DNA of 64,000 nucleotides from Spirochaetaceae bacterium (lineage in GTDB: Bacteria; Spirochaetota; Spirochaetia; SZUA-6; DRHE01), in assembly GCA_020353535.1 (NCBI GenBank), contig CP070696.1, positions 3,400,377-3,464,376 on the forward strand. Direction: 5' to 3'. Below are positions 45,837 to 57,584 of the stretch, in pieces (position 1 is the stretch's first letter; every line of letters starts with the position of its first letter). Below the pieces are notes generated by a model. The model was not told where the DNA came from and did not search any database. It saw only the letters and a list, made by a program, of their open reading frames with translations. The position numbers and the translations under genes were made by a program.

Positions 45837-46973
45837 CTAAACTCCCGCCTTTGCTTTTTCCAGGACTTTCTTCACCGCTTCTGTCATTTCCGAAGCGGCT
45901 TCCAGGCCTGCCTGCTCCAGAAGGGCGCGCCCCTCCGCTTCGTTGGTCCCTATCAGACGGATCACCAGCGGGACGGGCAGATCGATCTGATCCCGCGCGA
46001 TGAGTATGCCCTTGGCGATGTCGTCGCAGCGGGTGATGCCGCCGAAGATGTTGATGAGAATGGCCTTGAGCTTCTGATTGCGGGTCAGGATCTGCAGGGC
46101 CGTGAGCACCTTCTGAGGACTGGAGCTTCCACCCACATCGAGAAAATTGGCAGGCTGGCCCCCGAACAGCTTGATCAGGTCCATGGTGGCCATGGCCAAA
46201 CCCGCCCCATTGACGATGCAGCCGATATCCCCCTCCAGGCTGACGAAGCTCAAGCCCGCCTCCTTGGCCTCGATCTCCTCTCGGCTGTACTCCTCTTCTG
46301 TCCTCAGGGCTTCCACGTCGGCGTGCTTGGGCAGACCGTTGTCATCGAAGTTGATCTTGGCATCCGCTGCGACCAGGGTAGCGGCATCGATCTGGGCGTA
46401 GGGATTGATCTCCACCAGGGAGCAGTCCTTGTCGACCAGCAGGCGGTACAGGTTGAGCAAAACCTCTACGGCCTGGTCCAGAAGCTCTGACGGAAAGGCG
46501 GCACTCAAGAAGCTGCGCAGGGCTTTATCGTCCGGACCCTTCAGAGGATCGATATAAGCTTTAAGGATCTTTTCCGGCTCCTTCATGGCCAGCTCTTCGA
46601 TATCCACTCCTCCGGAAGCGCTGACGATGCAGACCACCTTTTTGTTGGCCCGGTCCACGGTCACGCTGAGGTAGTACTCCTTCTGGATATCGACAGCCTT
46701 GGCCACCAGGACCGCCTCCACGGGGATGTCCTTGATGGTGAGATCCAGAATCTTACCGGCGGCCTTCCGGACCTCTTCCGGCGTACCGGCCAGCTTGACC
46801 CCTCCCGCCTTACCCCGGCCCCCTACCAGTACCTGGGCTTTGATTACAACGGGCAGGCCTATCCCCTCGGCAACCTGCACAGCTTCCTCGGCGCTGCGGG
46901 CCACCTTGCCCGGCGGTAACGGGACTCCGTAGGAGGCCAGCAGCTCTCGGGCCTGGTATTCGTGTATTTTCAT
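45837..46973 (-). CDS. sucC: Succinyl-CoA synthetase beta subunit
   Basis: A 378-residue ATP-grasp subunit. Starts [20 protein letters not shown]; the nucleotide-binding lysines lie in [26 protein letters not shown] and [15 protein letters not shown] with NFLDVGG follow; the C-terminal domain has [16 protein letters not shown]. The ATG at 46973 overlaps the stop of sdhB (ATGA); the longer open frame upstream is a shadow of sdhB. Confidence 0.96.
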   Translation of the reverse strand: MKIHEYQARELLASYGVPLPPGKVARSAEEAVQVAEGIGLPVVIKAQVLVGGRGKAGGVKLAGTPEEVRKAAGKILDLTIKDIPVEAVLVAKAVDIQKEYYLSVTVDRANKKVVCIVSASGGVDIEELAMKEPEKILKAYIDPLKGPDDKALRSFLSAAFPSELLDQAVEVLLNLYRLLVDKDCSLVEINPYAQIDAATLVAADAKINFDDNGLPKHADVEALRTEEEYSREEIEAKEAGLSFVSLEGDIGCIVNGAGLAMATMDLIKLFGGQPANFLDVGGSSSPQKVLTALQILTRNQKLKAILINIFGGITRCDDIAKGILIARDQIDLPVPLVIRLIGTNEAEGRALLEQAGLEAASEMTEAVKKVLEKAKAGV

Positions 46974-47695
46974 GCCTCCCCCCGTTCCTTGGCCTTGGTG
47001 ATCTGTCGTTTCGTGAGATTGATGTTTTTGGTGATCTTGATTCCCCGGGGGCAGACCCGGGTGCACTGAAAGTGGTTCTCACAGGCCCACACACCGTCGG
47101 GATGGTCCAGAACCGCAAGACGCTCACTGAATCCCCGATCCCGGCTGTCAAAGAGGAAGCGGGCCGCCTGGGCGACGGCTGCCGGCCCGATGAAGGCGGC
47201 GTTCTTGCCGTCCAGGATCGGACAGGCGGAGTAGCAGGAGGCGCAGAGGATGCATTTGGTGGGATCGTCGAACAGCCCCCGCTCTTCGGGACTCTGGACC
47301 CGTTCCTTCTCTGCCACCGGCTCCTGGTTGATCAGGAAGGGCTTGACCCTGCGCCAGCGGGCGAAAAACTCATCCTGATCGACCATCAGATCCCGAAGCA
47401 GGGGCAGGTGCTTGAGAGGCTCCACCTTGATCACCGCTCCGTCGGCCTCGGCAACATCCTGGACCAGGGTCTTGCAGGCCAGGCGTTCCTGGCCGTTGAT
47501 GATCATACCGTCGGAACCGCACACGCCGTGGGCGCAGCTCTTGCGAAAGGCGAGGGTTCCATCGATGAAGTTTTTCACCTGCATCAGGGCATCGAGCAGG
47601 CGGTCGCTGGGCTCGACTTCGATCGGATACTCCTTGAAGTAGGGCTGCTCGTCCGCATCGGGATTGTAGCGCTGTATCTGTAAGGTAATCTTCAC
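46970..47695 (-). CDS. sdhB: Succinate dehydrogenase/fumarate reductase iron-sulfur subunit
   Basis: A 241-residue subunit with three clusters: [2Fe-2S] in SCAHGVCGSDGMIINGQERLAC (residues about 58-79, given as endpoints only by its four Cys), [4Fe-4S] in CILCASCYSACP and [3Fe-4S] in CENHFQCTRVCPRG. The GTG at 47695 is chosen because GAGGAG lies upstream and VKITLQIQRYNP is the normal start. No gene for a membrane anchor precedes or follows it. Overlaps sucC by 4 bases. Confidence 0.94.
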   Translation of the reverse strand: MKITLQIQRYNPDADEQPYFKEYPIEVEPSDRLLDALMQVKNFIDGTLAFRKSCAHGVCGSDGMIINGQERLACKTLVQDVAEADGAVIKVEPLKHLPLLRDLMVDQDEFFARWRRVKPFLINQEPVAEKERVQSPEERGLFDDPTKCILCASCYSACPILDGKNAAFIGPAAVAQAARFLFDSRDRGFSERLAVLDHPDGVWACENHFQCTRVCPRGIKITKNINLTKRQITKAKERGEA

Positions 47696-47714
47696 CTCAT
47701 CGCTCCTCGTCTCG

Positions 47715-49451
47715 CTAATAGGCTCGCGGCTTGGGTTCGAAACGGGAGATGTCCACCGCTCTGTAATCGATGCGCACCTCCCCGCCATTCAGCCAGGCCA
47801 TGGTGTGCTTCAGCCAGTTCTCGTCATCCCGCTCCGGGTAGTCTTCCCGGGCGTGAGCTCCGCGGCTCTCTCTGCGGTTGGCAGCGCTGGCCGCCGTGAC
47901 CAGGGCCAGATCCAACATGTTCTGCAGCTCGAAGATTTCCAGCAGATCCGTGTTGTAGCGTTTCGAGCTGTCCTGGGCGCGGACCTCCCGGTAGCGGTCC
48001 CGAAGCTTTTCGAGCTCGGTCACCGCCTTCAGCATATCCTCCTCGTTTCGGTAGATTCCGACCTTTTCCATCATCAGGTCTTTCATCTCCTCGCGTATTT
48101 TGCCGCCGTGAGGTCCCTTGCCGCGGGTAAGGCTGTCGATCAGGGAGCGGGCCGCGGCTTCCGGCTCTTTTCCTACGGGAGTGAAATCCGTCGCCTCCAC
48201 GTAGCGGGCGATGTTCTGCCCCGCCCGCCGGCCGTAGACCACCAGGTCGACCAGACTGTTGGTGCCCAGACGGTTGGCGCCGTGCACGCTGACGCAGGCA
48301 CACTCCCCGGCGGCGTACAACCCCTCGATCAGGGCACCGCTACCGTCGGCCAGCACCCGGCCGTCATTGTCCGTGGGGATCCCCCCCATGGCGTAGTGGG
48401 CCGTTGGCTGCACGGGGATCGCGGCATCCGCCGGATCCAGGCCCAGGTAGGTGCGGCAGAAATCGGCGATGTCCGGAAGCTTGGCTTCTATTACTTTTTT
48501 ACCGAGATGGGTGGCGTCCAGATGCACGTAATCGTCGATCCTGCGATCTCCGCGGATGCCGTCGCCGGCTCGGATCTCCTCCATAATCGCCCGGCTGACC
48601 ATATCCCGGGGAGCCAGATCGAGGAGCGTCGGGGCGTAGCGTTCCATGAAGCGCTCTTTCTTCCGGTTGCGCAGGATGCCCCCTTCACCTCTCACTCCTT
48701 CGGTGATGAGGATGCCCATGCCACGAATCCCGGTGGGATGAAACTGAAAGAACTCCATGTCCTCCAGTGGAACACCCCGCCGCAGCAGCAGCGCCGGTCC
48801 GTCCCCCGTGTTGGCGAAGGCGTTTGAAGTGGTGCGGAATATCTGGCCGAAGCCGCCGGTGGCGAAGAGGATCGCTTTAGCCCGGAATACGTGCAGCTCT
48901 CCGGTAGCCAGCTGCAGAGCCACCAGACCGGCAGTCTTTCCGTTTTCGATCAATACGTCGAGAACCTGGAACTCATCATAGAAGGAAACCTCGTTCTTGA
49001 TGCACTGCTGGTAGAGGGTTTGGAGGATCATGTGACCGGTGCGGTCCGCTGCGTAACAGGAACGGCGCACCGCAGCTTCGCCAAAGTTTCGGGTATGCCC
49101 ACCGAAGCGGCGCTGGTCGATACGTCCCTGCTCGGTACGGCTGAAGGGCAGCCCGCGGTTCTCCAGATCATACACGGCCCGCACCGCATCTTCGGCCAGG
49201 ATGATCGCAGCCTCCTGGTCCACCAGGTAATCGCCCCCCTTGATCGTATCGAAAGCGTGCCACTCGGGCTTGTCCTCCTCGATGTTGCCCAAGGCAGCGC
49301 CGATACCGCCCTGAGCGGCTCCGGTATGGCTGCGCATGGGATGGAGCTTTGAGATCACTGCAGTCCTGGCGGCCCGACTGGCCTCCAGGGCGGCGTACAA
49401 TCCCGCTCCCCCGGCTCCCACTATCAGAGCCTCAAACTCGTGCATCGACAC
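47715..49451 (-). CDS. sdhA: Succinate dehydrogenase flavoprotein subunit
   Basis: A 578-residue FAD protein oxidising succinate. FAD motif [14 protein letters not shown]; the His for covalent FAD attachment in [16 protein letters not shown]; substrate-site [21 protein letters not shown] and the active-site Arg region [13 protein letters not shown]. The C-terminus ends [13 protein letters not shown], usual for SdhA. GTG start at 49451 with GAGGAGG seven bases before. Eighty-eight bases separate it from fumC. The anchors SdhC/SdhD are not encoded on either side. Confidence 0.95.
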   Translation of the reverse strand: MSMHEFEALIVGAGGAGLYAALEASRAARTAVISKLHPMRSHTGAAQGGIGAALGNIEEDKPEWHAFDTIKGGDYLVDQEAAIILAEDAVRAVYDLENRGLPFSRTEQGRIDQRRFGGHTRNFGEAAVRRSCYAADRTGHMILQTLYQQCIKNEVSFYDEFQVLDVLIENGKTAGLVALQLATGELHVFRAKAILFATGGFGQIFRTTSNAFANTGDGPALLLRRGVPLEDMEFFQFHPTGIRGMGILITEGVRGEGGILRNRKKERFMERYAPTLLDLAPRDMVSRAIMEEIRAGDGIRGDRRIDDYVHLDATHLGKKVIEAKLPDIADFCRTYLGLDPADAAIPVQPTAHYAMGGIPTDNDGRVLADGSGALIEGLYAAGECACVSVHGANRLGTNSLVDLVVYGRRAGQNIARYVEATDFTPVGKEPEAAARSLIDSLTRGKGPHGGKIREEMKDLMMEKVGIYRNEEDMLKAVTELEKLRDRYREVRAQDSSKRYNTDLLEIFELQNMLDLALVTAASAANRRESRGAHAREDYPERDDENWLKHTMAWLNGGEVRIDYRAVDISRFEPKPRAY

Positions 49452-49539
49452 TCAGGATCCTCCTCGATAGATAGTACATTTCCTATATAGCCTGTGGTTA
49501 TAGCCTATGAATTGACGGGGGAGAAGTCAAGTCTGCTTG

Positions 49540-50940
49540 TTATTCCTCTCCAATCATGGATTTCGGATCGAGCACCTTCTCCACCTCCTCCGGAGGGAGC
49601 AGGCCGAATTCTCTGACCAGCTGGCGCACCGTCTTTTTTTCTTTGAAAGCCCGGTAGGCGATCTCCGCCGCCTTGTCGTAGCCGATGCGAGTGGCCAGGG
49701 GTGTGACCAGGGCCAGGCTCCATTCCACCCAGTCGGCGCAGCGCTCCGGATCAGCTTCGATACCCCGGATGCAGCGCTCCGCCAGAACCCGGGCTGTGTT
49801 GGCGAGCAGGATCAGGGAATCCAGAGTCTCATAGGCTATCAGGGGCATCATGATATTCAGCTCCAGCGGTGCCGAGGCGGCCGCCATGCCTACGGAAGCA
49901 GCTTTGCCCTTCACGTACACCGCCGCCTGAATAACCATCTCCGGAATCACCGGATTGACCTTTCCCGGCATGATCGAGCTTCCCGGCTGCAGGGAGGGCA
50001 GCTTGATCTCACCCAATCCGGCGCGTGGACCGCTGGACAGCAGGCGCAAGTCATTGCCGATCTTGAGCAGACTGCCGGCCAGGACACTTAAAGATCCCAT
50101 CAGCTCGGCCTGGGCGTCCCGGCAGGCCAGGGCTTCGAAAAGATTCTCCGCCTGGCGGAAGGGCAGCCTGGTTCGGGCAGCGATCCGTTCGATCACCCGG
50201 GAGGCAAACTCGGGGTGGGCGTTGATCCCGGTTCCGACCGCGGTTCCTCCCAGGGCCAATTCTTCCAAATGGGGAAGAGCGTGCTCAAGCCGCTTGACAG
50301 CTTTACGGATCTGAGAGGCGTAGCCGGAGAACTCCTGACCGAGGGTGAGCGGCACCGCATCCTGGAGATGGGTACGGCCGATCTTGATCACACCGGCGAA
50401 GGCTTCGGTTTTTTCACTGAGCGCTCTCTCCAGCTCTTCCAGAGCCGCAAGCAGTTGCCCGGCTGCCATCCGGTCGGCGATGTGAATGGCGGTGGGAATG
50501 ACGTCATTGGAGGACTGCCCCCTGTTGACATGGTCGTTGGGATGCACCGGTTTCTTGATCCCCAGCGGTGATCCCAGCAGTTCATTGGCCCGGTTGGCGA
50601 TCACCTCGTTGGCGTTCATGTTCCAGGATGTGCCGCTGCCGGTCTGAAAAACGTCGATCGGGAAGTGCTGGTTCCAGCGGCCCTCCCGCACCTCTCCGGC
50701 CGCTTTGGCGATAGCCTGGGCCAGTTCCTTGGGCACCGCTCCCAGCTCGGCATTGACCTCCGCGGCGATCTGCTTGATCAGCCCCAAGGCCTGGATCATC
50801 AGAGGTGGAATGCGCTTGTCCGACACCCCGAAGTTCTCCACCGCCCGCTGGGTCTGTGCGCCCCAGTAGGCCCAGGCAGGCAGGGCTACCTGCCCCATGG
50901 TATCGGACTCGTTTCGTATGCCCTCGTCTTGCTTTCCCAT
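49540..50940 (-). CDS. fumC: Class II fumarate hydratase
   Basis: A 466-residue fumarase/aspartase-superfamily enzyme. The loops are FQTGSGTSWNMNANEVIANRA (near residue 98), HPNDHVNRGQSSNDVIPTA (near 133), TGINAHPEFA and the signature GSSIMPGKVNP (near 318). Location among TCA genes and the NMNANEV sequence favour fumarase over aspartate ammonia-lyase. The usual Ser in GTSSNMN is Trp here. AGGAG stands eight bases before the ATG. Confidence 0.92.
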   Translation of the reverse strand: MGKQDEGIRNESDTMGQVALPAWAYWGAQTQRAVENFGVSDKRIPPLMIQALGLIKQIAAEVNAELGAVPKELAQAIAKAAGEVREGRWNQHFPIDVFQTGSGTSWNMNANEVIANRANELLGSPLGIKKPVHPNDHVNRGQSSNDVIPTAIHIADRMAAGQLLAALEELERALSEKTEAFAGVIKIGRTHLQDAVPLTLGQEFSGYASQIRKAVKRLEHALPHLEELALGGTAVGTGINAHPEFASRVIERIAARTRLPFRQAENLFEALACRDAQAELMGSLSVLAGSLLKIGNDLRLLSSGPRAGLGEIKLPSLQPGSSIMPGKVNPVIPEMVIQAAVYVKGKAASVGMAAASAPLELNIMMPLIAYETLDSLILLANTARVLAERCIRGIEADPERCADWVEWSLALVTPLATRIGYDKAAEIAYRAFKEKKTVRQLVREFGLLPPEEVEKVLDPKSMIGEE

Positions 50941-51014
50941 GCTTTTAGCTCCTTGTCGTTACCCGCGCCCCACGAACGGTTCATCCTACCGGTCTCTGAT
51001 TTTTTTCGGCCCGA

Positions 51015-51055
51015 AAGTTGTTCAAAATGTCAAAAATGATAGAAATGTACAACTT
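51015..51055. repeat. Inverted repeat in the acnA-fumC gap
   Basis: Arms AAGTTGT (51015-51021) and ACAACTT (51049-51055) enclose AT-rich sequence with repeated (C/G)AAAATG-type words. It lies upstream of fumC and could be an operator or a weak terminator of acnA. Confidence 0.3.
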
Positions 51056-51137
51056 CATGGTCGGCGATTTCCTGTAAAGTCCGGCAGGCTGAGCATTGAT
51101 ACAGCCTGAAGTGCCTCCAAAACCGCCGTGCCCAATT

Positions 51138-53897
<2,760 letters not shown>

Positions 53898-53952
53898 TTT
53901 TTCGCTCCTGGCCCGGTCAGCTTTGTGTTTTTTGCCTTTCGAAGCTTTGCCT

Positions 53953-53982
53953 AATATACCCAAGAACCAAGCTCAGGTTCAA
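53953..53982 (-). promoter_or_regulatory. Promoter of acnA / TCA group
   Basis: Minus-strand TTGAAC (53977-53982), an 18-base spacer, TATATT (53953-53958); expected leader about 50 bases, containing the AGGAG ribosome binding site. Confidence 0.5.
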
Positions 53983-54092
53983 CGTTGCGAGCTGGATATG
54001 GATTGATCAAGAAGCATGCAAATGGATAAAGTTTTGAGTGCCGTGAACGAAAAATCTCAGAGTGTGCAGGTGTCCGAGTTTGTAAAGATGAA

Positions 54093-55301
54093 ATGAAGAT
54101 CAAGGTCAATGCGGAAGATTTTATCGTCCGCGAGGAGTCTGCCCTTCACTTTTCTGAAAAACCTCGAGCCCACGTGGTTTTCCGCCTCAGCAAGCAGGAC
54201 TGGGATACCTTCGACCTGATCGATCTGCTCGCCCGCCGGCTCGGTATCCCAACTGGGGACATCTCGTTCGGGGGTATTAAAGACCGCTACGGCAAAACCG
54301 AACAGCTGATCTCCTTCAAGAACAGGCGGGGGCTCAAAGCGGCCATCGGCGCCCTGTCGCCGCAGAAGAACTTCAACCTGTCTTTCCTCGGCTATCTTTC
54401 AGTCCCCGTTGCGGCAAAGGATATTCTGGGCAATCACTTCACCATCACCATCCGGGACCTCTCCGCCCATGAACTGGAACGCTGCCTGGCCAATGCGGAG
54501 ATTGTAAGGCAATGGGGCATCCCCAACTACTACGACGAGCAGCGCTTCGGAAGCGCCCGCCACGGCAAGGGCTTTATGGGCAAAGAGATCTTCCGGGGCA
54601 GTCGGGAGCGAGCCCTGCGCCTGTACTTCGAACCTTCGAAGTTCGACGACCGCAGAACCAGGGCTCTAAAATCCTGTGTGCTCGAGAACTGGACACACTG
54701 GAATCGCTGCCTAGAGAGCGCCTTTGGGGAGTACCGGAGAATCCTGACTTACCTCTCGGGGCATCGGCAGGCCTTTCACAAAGCCCTTTCCCTGATCGAT
54801 CGACGCTTCCTCGTATTGGTCTTGAACGCCTATCAGTCCTTCCTGTTCAACCAGATCCTCTCCCGCTACTTGCTAATCCTGCAGGCAGAACACGATTTGG
54901 ACATCGATCGACACCTCTACAGCCAGGGACATTTCCTCTTCTACCGGGAGCTCCCGGAGCATCTTAATGACCGCCTTCTTGGCCAGCTCCTGCCTGTGCC
55001 TGGCTGGGACAGCCGAATCGAAGATCCCCGGATCGCCGAGATCACCGCAAGCGTTCTGGAAAGCGAAGCTATCGAGCTGCGGGATCTCAAGGTGCGCCAG
55101 ATGTCCGGGATCTACGTCAACGGAGTTGAACGTTCGGCTATTGTTGTACCGCAGAATTTCGCTGTGGAGGGCGTCGGAGAGGACGAGCTGTACAAGAACA
55201 GCAAAAGAATGACCCTGAAGTTCTTCTTAACCCGGGGAGGGTATGCTACCCTGATCGTCAAGCGGCTGAACGTTGGTGGGCAGGCGTACTTTGCGCCCTA
55301 A
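54093..55301 (+). CDS. truD: tRNA pseudouridine synthase TruD
   Basis: A 402-residue TruD-family enzyme, which converts U13 of tRNA-Glu to pseudouridine. The catalytic Asp lies in FGGIKDRYGKTEQ (near residue 72). NYYDEQRFGSARHG near residue 145 and LNAYQSFLFNQILSRYL in the insertion domain are conserved. The length is ordinary for bacterial TruD (about 350-400). ATG without an evident Shine-Dalgarno sequence. The cupin gene follows 45 bases downstream. Confidence 0.92.
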   Translation: MKIKVNAEDFIVREESALHFSEKPRAHVVFRLSKQDWDTFDLIDLLARRLGIPTGDISFGGIKDRYGKTEQLISFKNRRGLKAAIGALSPQKNFNLSFLGYLSVPVAAKDILGNHFTITIRDLSAHELERCLANAEIVRQWGIPNYYDEQRFGSARHGKGFMGKEIFRGSRERALRLYFEPSKFDDRRTRALKSCVLENWTHWNRCLESAFGEYRRILTYLSGHRQAFHKALSLIDRRFLVLVLNAYQSFLFNQILSRYLLILQAEHDLDIDRHLYSQGHFLFYRELPEHLNDRLLGQLLPVPGWDSRIEDPRIAEITASVLESEAIELRDLKVRQMSGIYVNGVERSAIVVPQNFAVEGVGEDELYKNSKRMTLKFFLTRGGYATLIVKRLNVGGQAYFAP

Positions 55302-55346
55302 TTCACAAAACCAAGCCTCACCGCGTTCTCTTTAGGAGTGATAGCC

Positions 55347-55700
55347 ATGGCAAAATCCACACAGAAACCGCTTATTGCGGACCTGGAAGCGACACCCCCG
55401 GTCGAATGTCCCTGCGGGCAGGCTCGCAGAGCCTTCCTGGTTCCCGGCAACAGCGCGGCCTCGATCCATCTGGTGGATATCAAGATCGATCCGGAGGTGC
55501 ACTACCACGAACAGCACACCGAGATCTACTACGTCCTCGAGGGAGAGGGATTGATCGAGCTGGACGGAGAAAAATCCCCCGTGAAGCCGGGCACGGCGAT
55601 CCTCATCCCGCCGGGGGTGCGGCATCGTACCCTGGGCAGGATCCGGCTGCTCAACGTACCGATCCCGCCTTTCGATCCGGCGGACGAGCATTTCTATTGA
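55347..55700 (+). CDS. Small cupin-domain protein
   Basis: A 117-residue single-domain cupin. Motif 1 is HYHEQHTEIYYVLEGEG (metal ligands His, His, Glu) and motif 2 PGTAILIPPGVRHRTLG with the fourth ligand His. The metal and substrate are unknown. The ATG at 55347 is preferred to the GTG nine bases earlier because AGGAG lies eight bases before it. Confidence 0.87.
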   Translation: MAKSTQKPLIADLEATPPVECPCGQARRAFLVPGNSAASIHLVDIKIDPEVHYHEQHTEIYYVLEGEGLIELDGEKSPVKPGTAILIPPGVRHRTLGRIRLLNVPIPPFDPADEHFY

Positions 55701-55734
55701 GGTTACGGGCACATGCCGAGCCAGATCCGAATGG

Positions 55735-57144
55735 TTATCCCGGAAACCAGATTTTACCCGGCCGAGCGAAAGCCCGCTTCCCCGCCAGCACACGGTGCAA
55801 GACGAGAAACACGAAAAGGTAGGCCAGGACCAATCCCAGGGTAGCCCAGTAGAAAAGCGGATTGCCCCGGGTATGGCCGTACATCATCAGATTGATAGAC
55901 AGGATATAGGGAATCACAAGCACGAAGGCGATTCCGGATCCGTAGATATAATCCACAGCCGCCGGAGTCTCGAACTCCGGATCCAGGATGCGCAGCAGAG
56001 CCAGGCCGGTCGGCAGCGTGCCGGTGGCTGCACCGTAGATGATCATGGCTCTTTGAAAGCGGTGCTCGACGAACAGGCGTGAGGTGAACCACAGGACGTA
56101 GCCGATGGTGAGCAGTCCTCCCAGGAGCGCCATAACCAGAATCGGCAACCAGTAGCGAAGCACTACCACCAGAGAGATCGCTCCTAAGGCAGCCGCCACT
56201 AAAATATCAACCGAGCTGCCTGCGATGCGGGTGAGACTGCCCGGATCCAGCACATGATCGATTTGTAGGACTTTAAACAACTGCTTGGTACCCACGGCCA
56301 GCAGGGCCGCGAAGATGAACGATATCCCCCAGAGATTCACCGCCAGTTCCCTGCCCTCGGCTCCGGCGAAGGACAACAGATAGCTCAAAGACTTCAATAA
56401 CAGGTAGGTGAGAAGGTAGACAATAAACACCGCAGCCAGATTGAAGGAAAGCGTGTCGATAGCTTCGGTGTCGGTGGTCAGCTGCGAACCGGCCGGCGCC
56501 TCCTCCTCCGATGCGCAGATACCGGAACGAACTCGAGCCGCCTTCAGCCGCTCCCGGTATTTGGATCCCAGCCAGCCTTTGCGCATGCCGAGGTTGATCA
56601 GAAAGACTCCCCCAAAGCAGGCCCATAGGAAACCCATTGTGGCGAAGGTCAGCCCGATCGAGCCCGCCCCCTGGAATCCCATCTCCTCCCAGCCGATACC
56701 GATCGAATAGGCCTGGCCCGGTCCCATCTCGAAACCGAGGGGGATAAAAAGCCCAAAGCTGGGAGACAGGCCGGGGATGAACAGGGCGATGAATAGAAAG
56801 GTCAGGGCGATGCCCAGCAGGGCTTGAAAGGTAAAGGAGGCGACCGTCATCAAGCCGGTGGATAAAACTCGTTTTCCCGTGCCCCGTTCGGGAGTGTTCC
56901 GCAGGCCCATGGCGATGAAGGACAGGCTCAGCAGATGATAGATCAGGTCGCCAAGATGCTCCGTGCCGATTCCGAGGTAATTGGCAACCGTGTTGTAGAA
57001 GATGAGGAGGAAAAATCCGGCGGTCAGGGAGTTGGGGATTAGAAACGACTGAAAGAAGCGCACCCTGGCGCGGACCAGGGTGGCCAGCAGAAGGCTGAGG
57101 GCGATCACGCCGAGATGGACAAAGATCGACCAGTGAAAGCTCAT
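55735..57144 (-). CDS. GltS-like sodium:glutamate symporter (ESS family)
   Basis: A 469-residue inner-membrane protein with ten or more helices. The first part shows SFLIPNSLTAGFFLL and GFEMGPGQAYSIG, matching the ESS re-entrant loops; the second has MIIYGAATGTLPTGLALLRILDPE, the second loop. A cytoplasmic linker with acidic residues lies near residue 215-235. A glutamate or related carboxylate is the likely substrate. The ATG at 57144 is preferred over a TTG at 57189, which would precede the promoter. Confidence 0.87.
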   Translation of the reverse strand: MSFHWSIFVHLGVIALSLLLATLVRARVRFFQSFLIPNSLTAGFFLLIFYNTVANYLGIGTEHLGDLIYHLLSLSFIAMGLRNTPERGTGKRVLSTGLMTVASFTFQALLGIALTFLFIALFIPGLSPSFGLFIPLGFEMGPGQAYSIGIGWEEMGFQGAGSIGLTFATMGFLWACFGGVFLINLGMRKGWLGSKYRERLKAARVRSGICASEEEAPAGSQLTTDTEAIDTLSFNLAAVFIVYLLTYLLLKSLSYLLSFAGAEGRELAVNLWGISFIFAALLAVGTKQLFKVLQIDHVLDPGSLTRIAGSSVDILVAAALGAISLVVVLRYWLPILVMALLGGLLTIGYVLWFTSRLFVEHRFQRAMIIYGAATGTLPTGLALLRILDPEFETPAAVDYIYGSGIAFVLVIPYILSINLMMYGHTRGNPLFYWATLGLVLAYLFVFLVLHRVLAGKRAFARPGKIWFPG

Positions 57145-57149
57145 AGAGA

Positions 57150-57179
57150 AGTGTAGACGTATTTCCGACGGGAAAGCAA
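57150..57179 (-). promoter_or_regulatory. Candidate promoter of the GltS-like gene
   Basis: Minus-strand TTGCTT (57174-57179), an 18-base spacer, TACACT (57150-57155), then five bases and the ATG: a leaderless arrangement. Confidence 0.4.
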
Positions 57180-57197
57180 GCGACCGCAAGCGGTCGC
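57180..57197 (-). terminator. Perfect 8-bp hairpin after the small Cys-protein gene
   Basis: GCGACCGC-AA-GCGGTCGC on the plus strand; on the minus strand it is followed by TTGCTTTC. It lies 17 bases after the stop at 57215 and directly before the promoter of the next gene. Confidence 0.5.
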
Positions 57198-57214
57198 AGA
57201 ACGGCGGCGGCGCC

Positions 57215-57496
57215 TCAGGACGCGGCAGGTTTCCGGGCGATGTTTTTATCGACCCGCTCCGCTATGGTAAATAACCTCTCCAGTCGGCCCAGCTGGGGCG
57301 CGAACAGCCGCTCCAGCAACTCCGGGGAGTAGTGCGTCTGCAGAAACTCCGACACAGGCAGCCGGCCGATCCAGCAGTCCAGGATCTTGCCGCAGGGCTC
57401 GGTACCCCCGGTGGCGCGGCAATAGGAGAAATCGATGCAGTCTCCCAGGCTTCTGCAGTAGGTCTCGTAATGGTCGTATTCGTTCATGTCCGTCAT
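57215..57496 (-). CDS. Small Cys-containing protein of unknown function
   Basis: A 93-residue soluble protein that I do not recognise. The first half holds four cysteines (YCRSLGDCIDFSYC and later PCGKILDC, i.e. six in all within residues 14-41), the second half is amphipathic helix (ELLERLFAPQLGRLERLF). The pattern CRSLGDC-x5-C-x8-C-x5-C suggests a metal-binding site or disulfide cluster; no signal peptide. It follows trpB2 after a strong hairpin. A second in-frame ATG nine bases later is an alternative start. Confidence 0.6.
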   Translation of the reverse strand: MTDMNEYDHYETYCRSLGDCIDFSYCRATGGTEPCGKILDCWIGRLPVSEFLQTHYSPELLERLFAPQLGRLERLFTIAERVDKNIARKPAAS

Positions 57497-57520
57497 TTCT
57501 CTGTGCCTTTATCCTTTCAA

Positions 57521-57552
57521 ACCCCACGGGCGCACGGGGGCGTCCGTGGGGT
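57521..57552 (-). terminator. Strong hairpin after trpB2
   Basis: A 13-bp stem with one wobble pair: ACCCCACGG (57521-57529) pairs with CCGTGGGGT (57544-57552) and extends by CGC/GCG inside, loop ACGGG. On the minus strand it is followed by TTGAAA, a weak T tract. Probably terminates or attenuates the trpR-trpB2 transcript before the small gene. Confidence 0.55.
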
Positions 57553-57584
57553 GCGGAATACTGCAGTACAGCACGAATAGTAAT

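Noticed and set aside
49540..50940. Aspartate ammonia-lyase instead of fumarase
   Set aside because: Both share the GSSxMPxKxN signature, but the TCA context and the NMNANEV loop favour fumarase.
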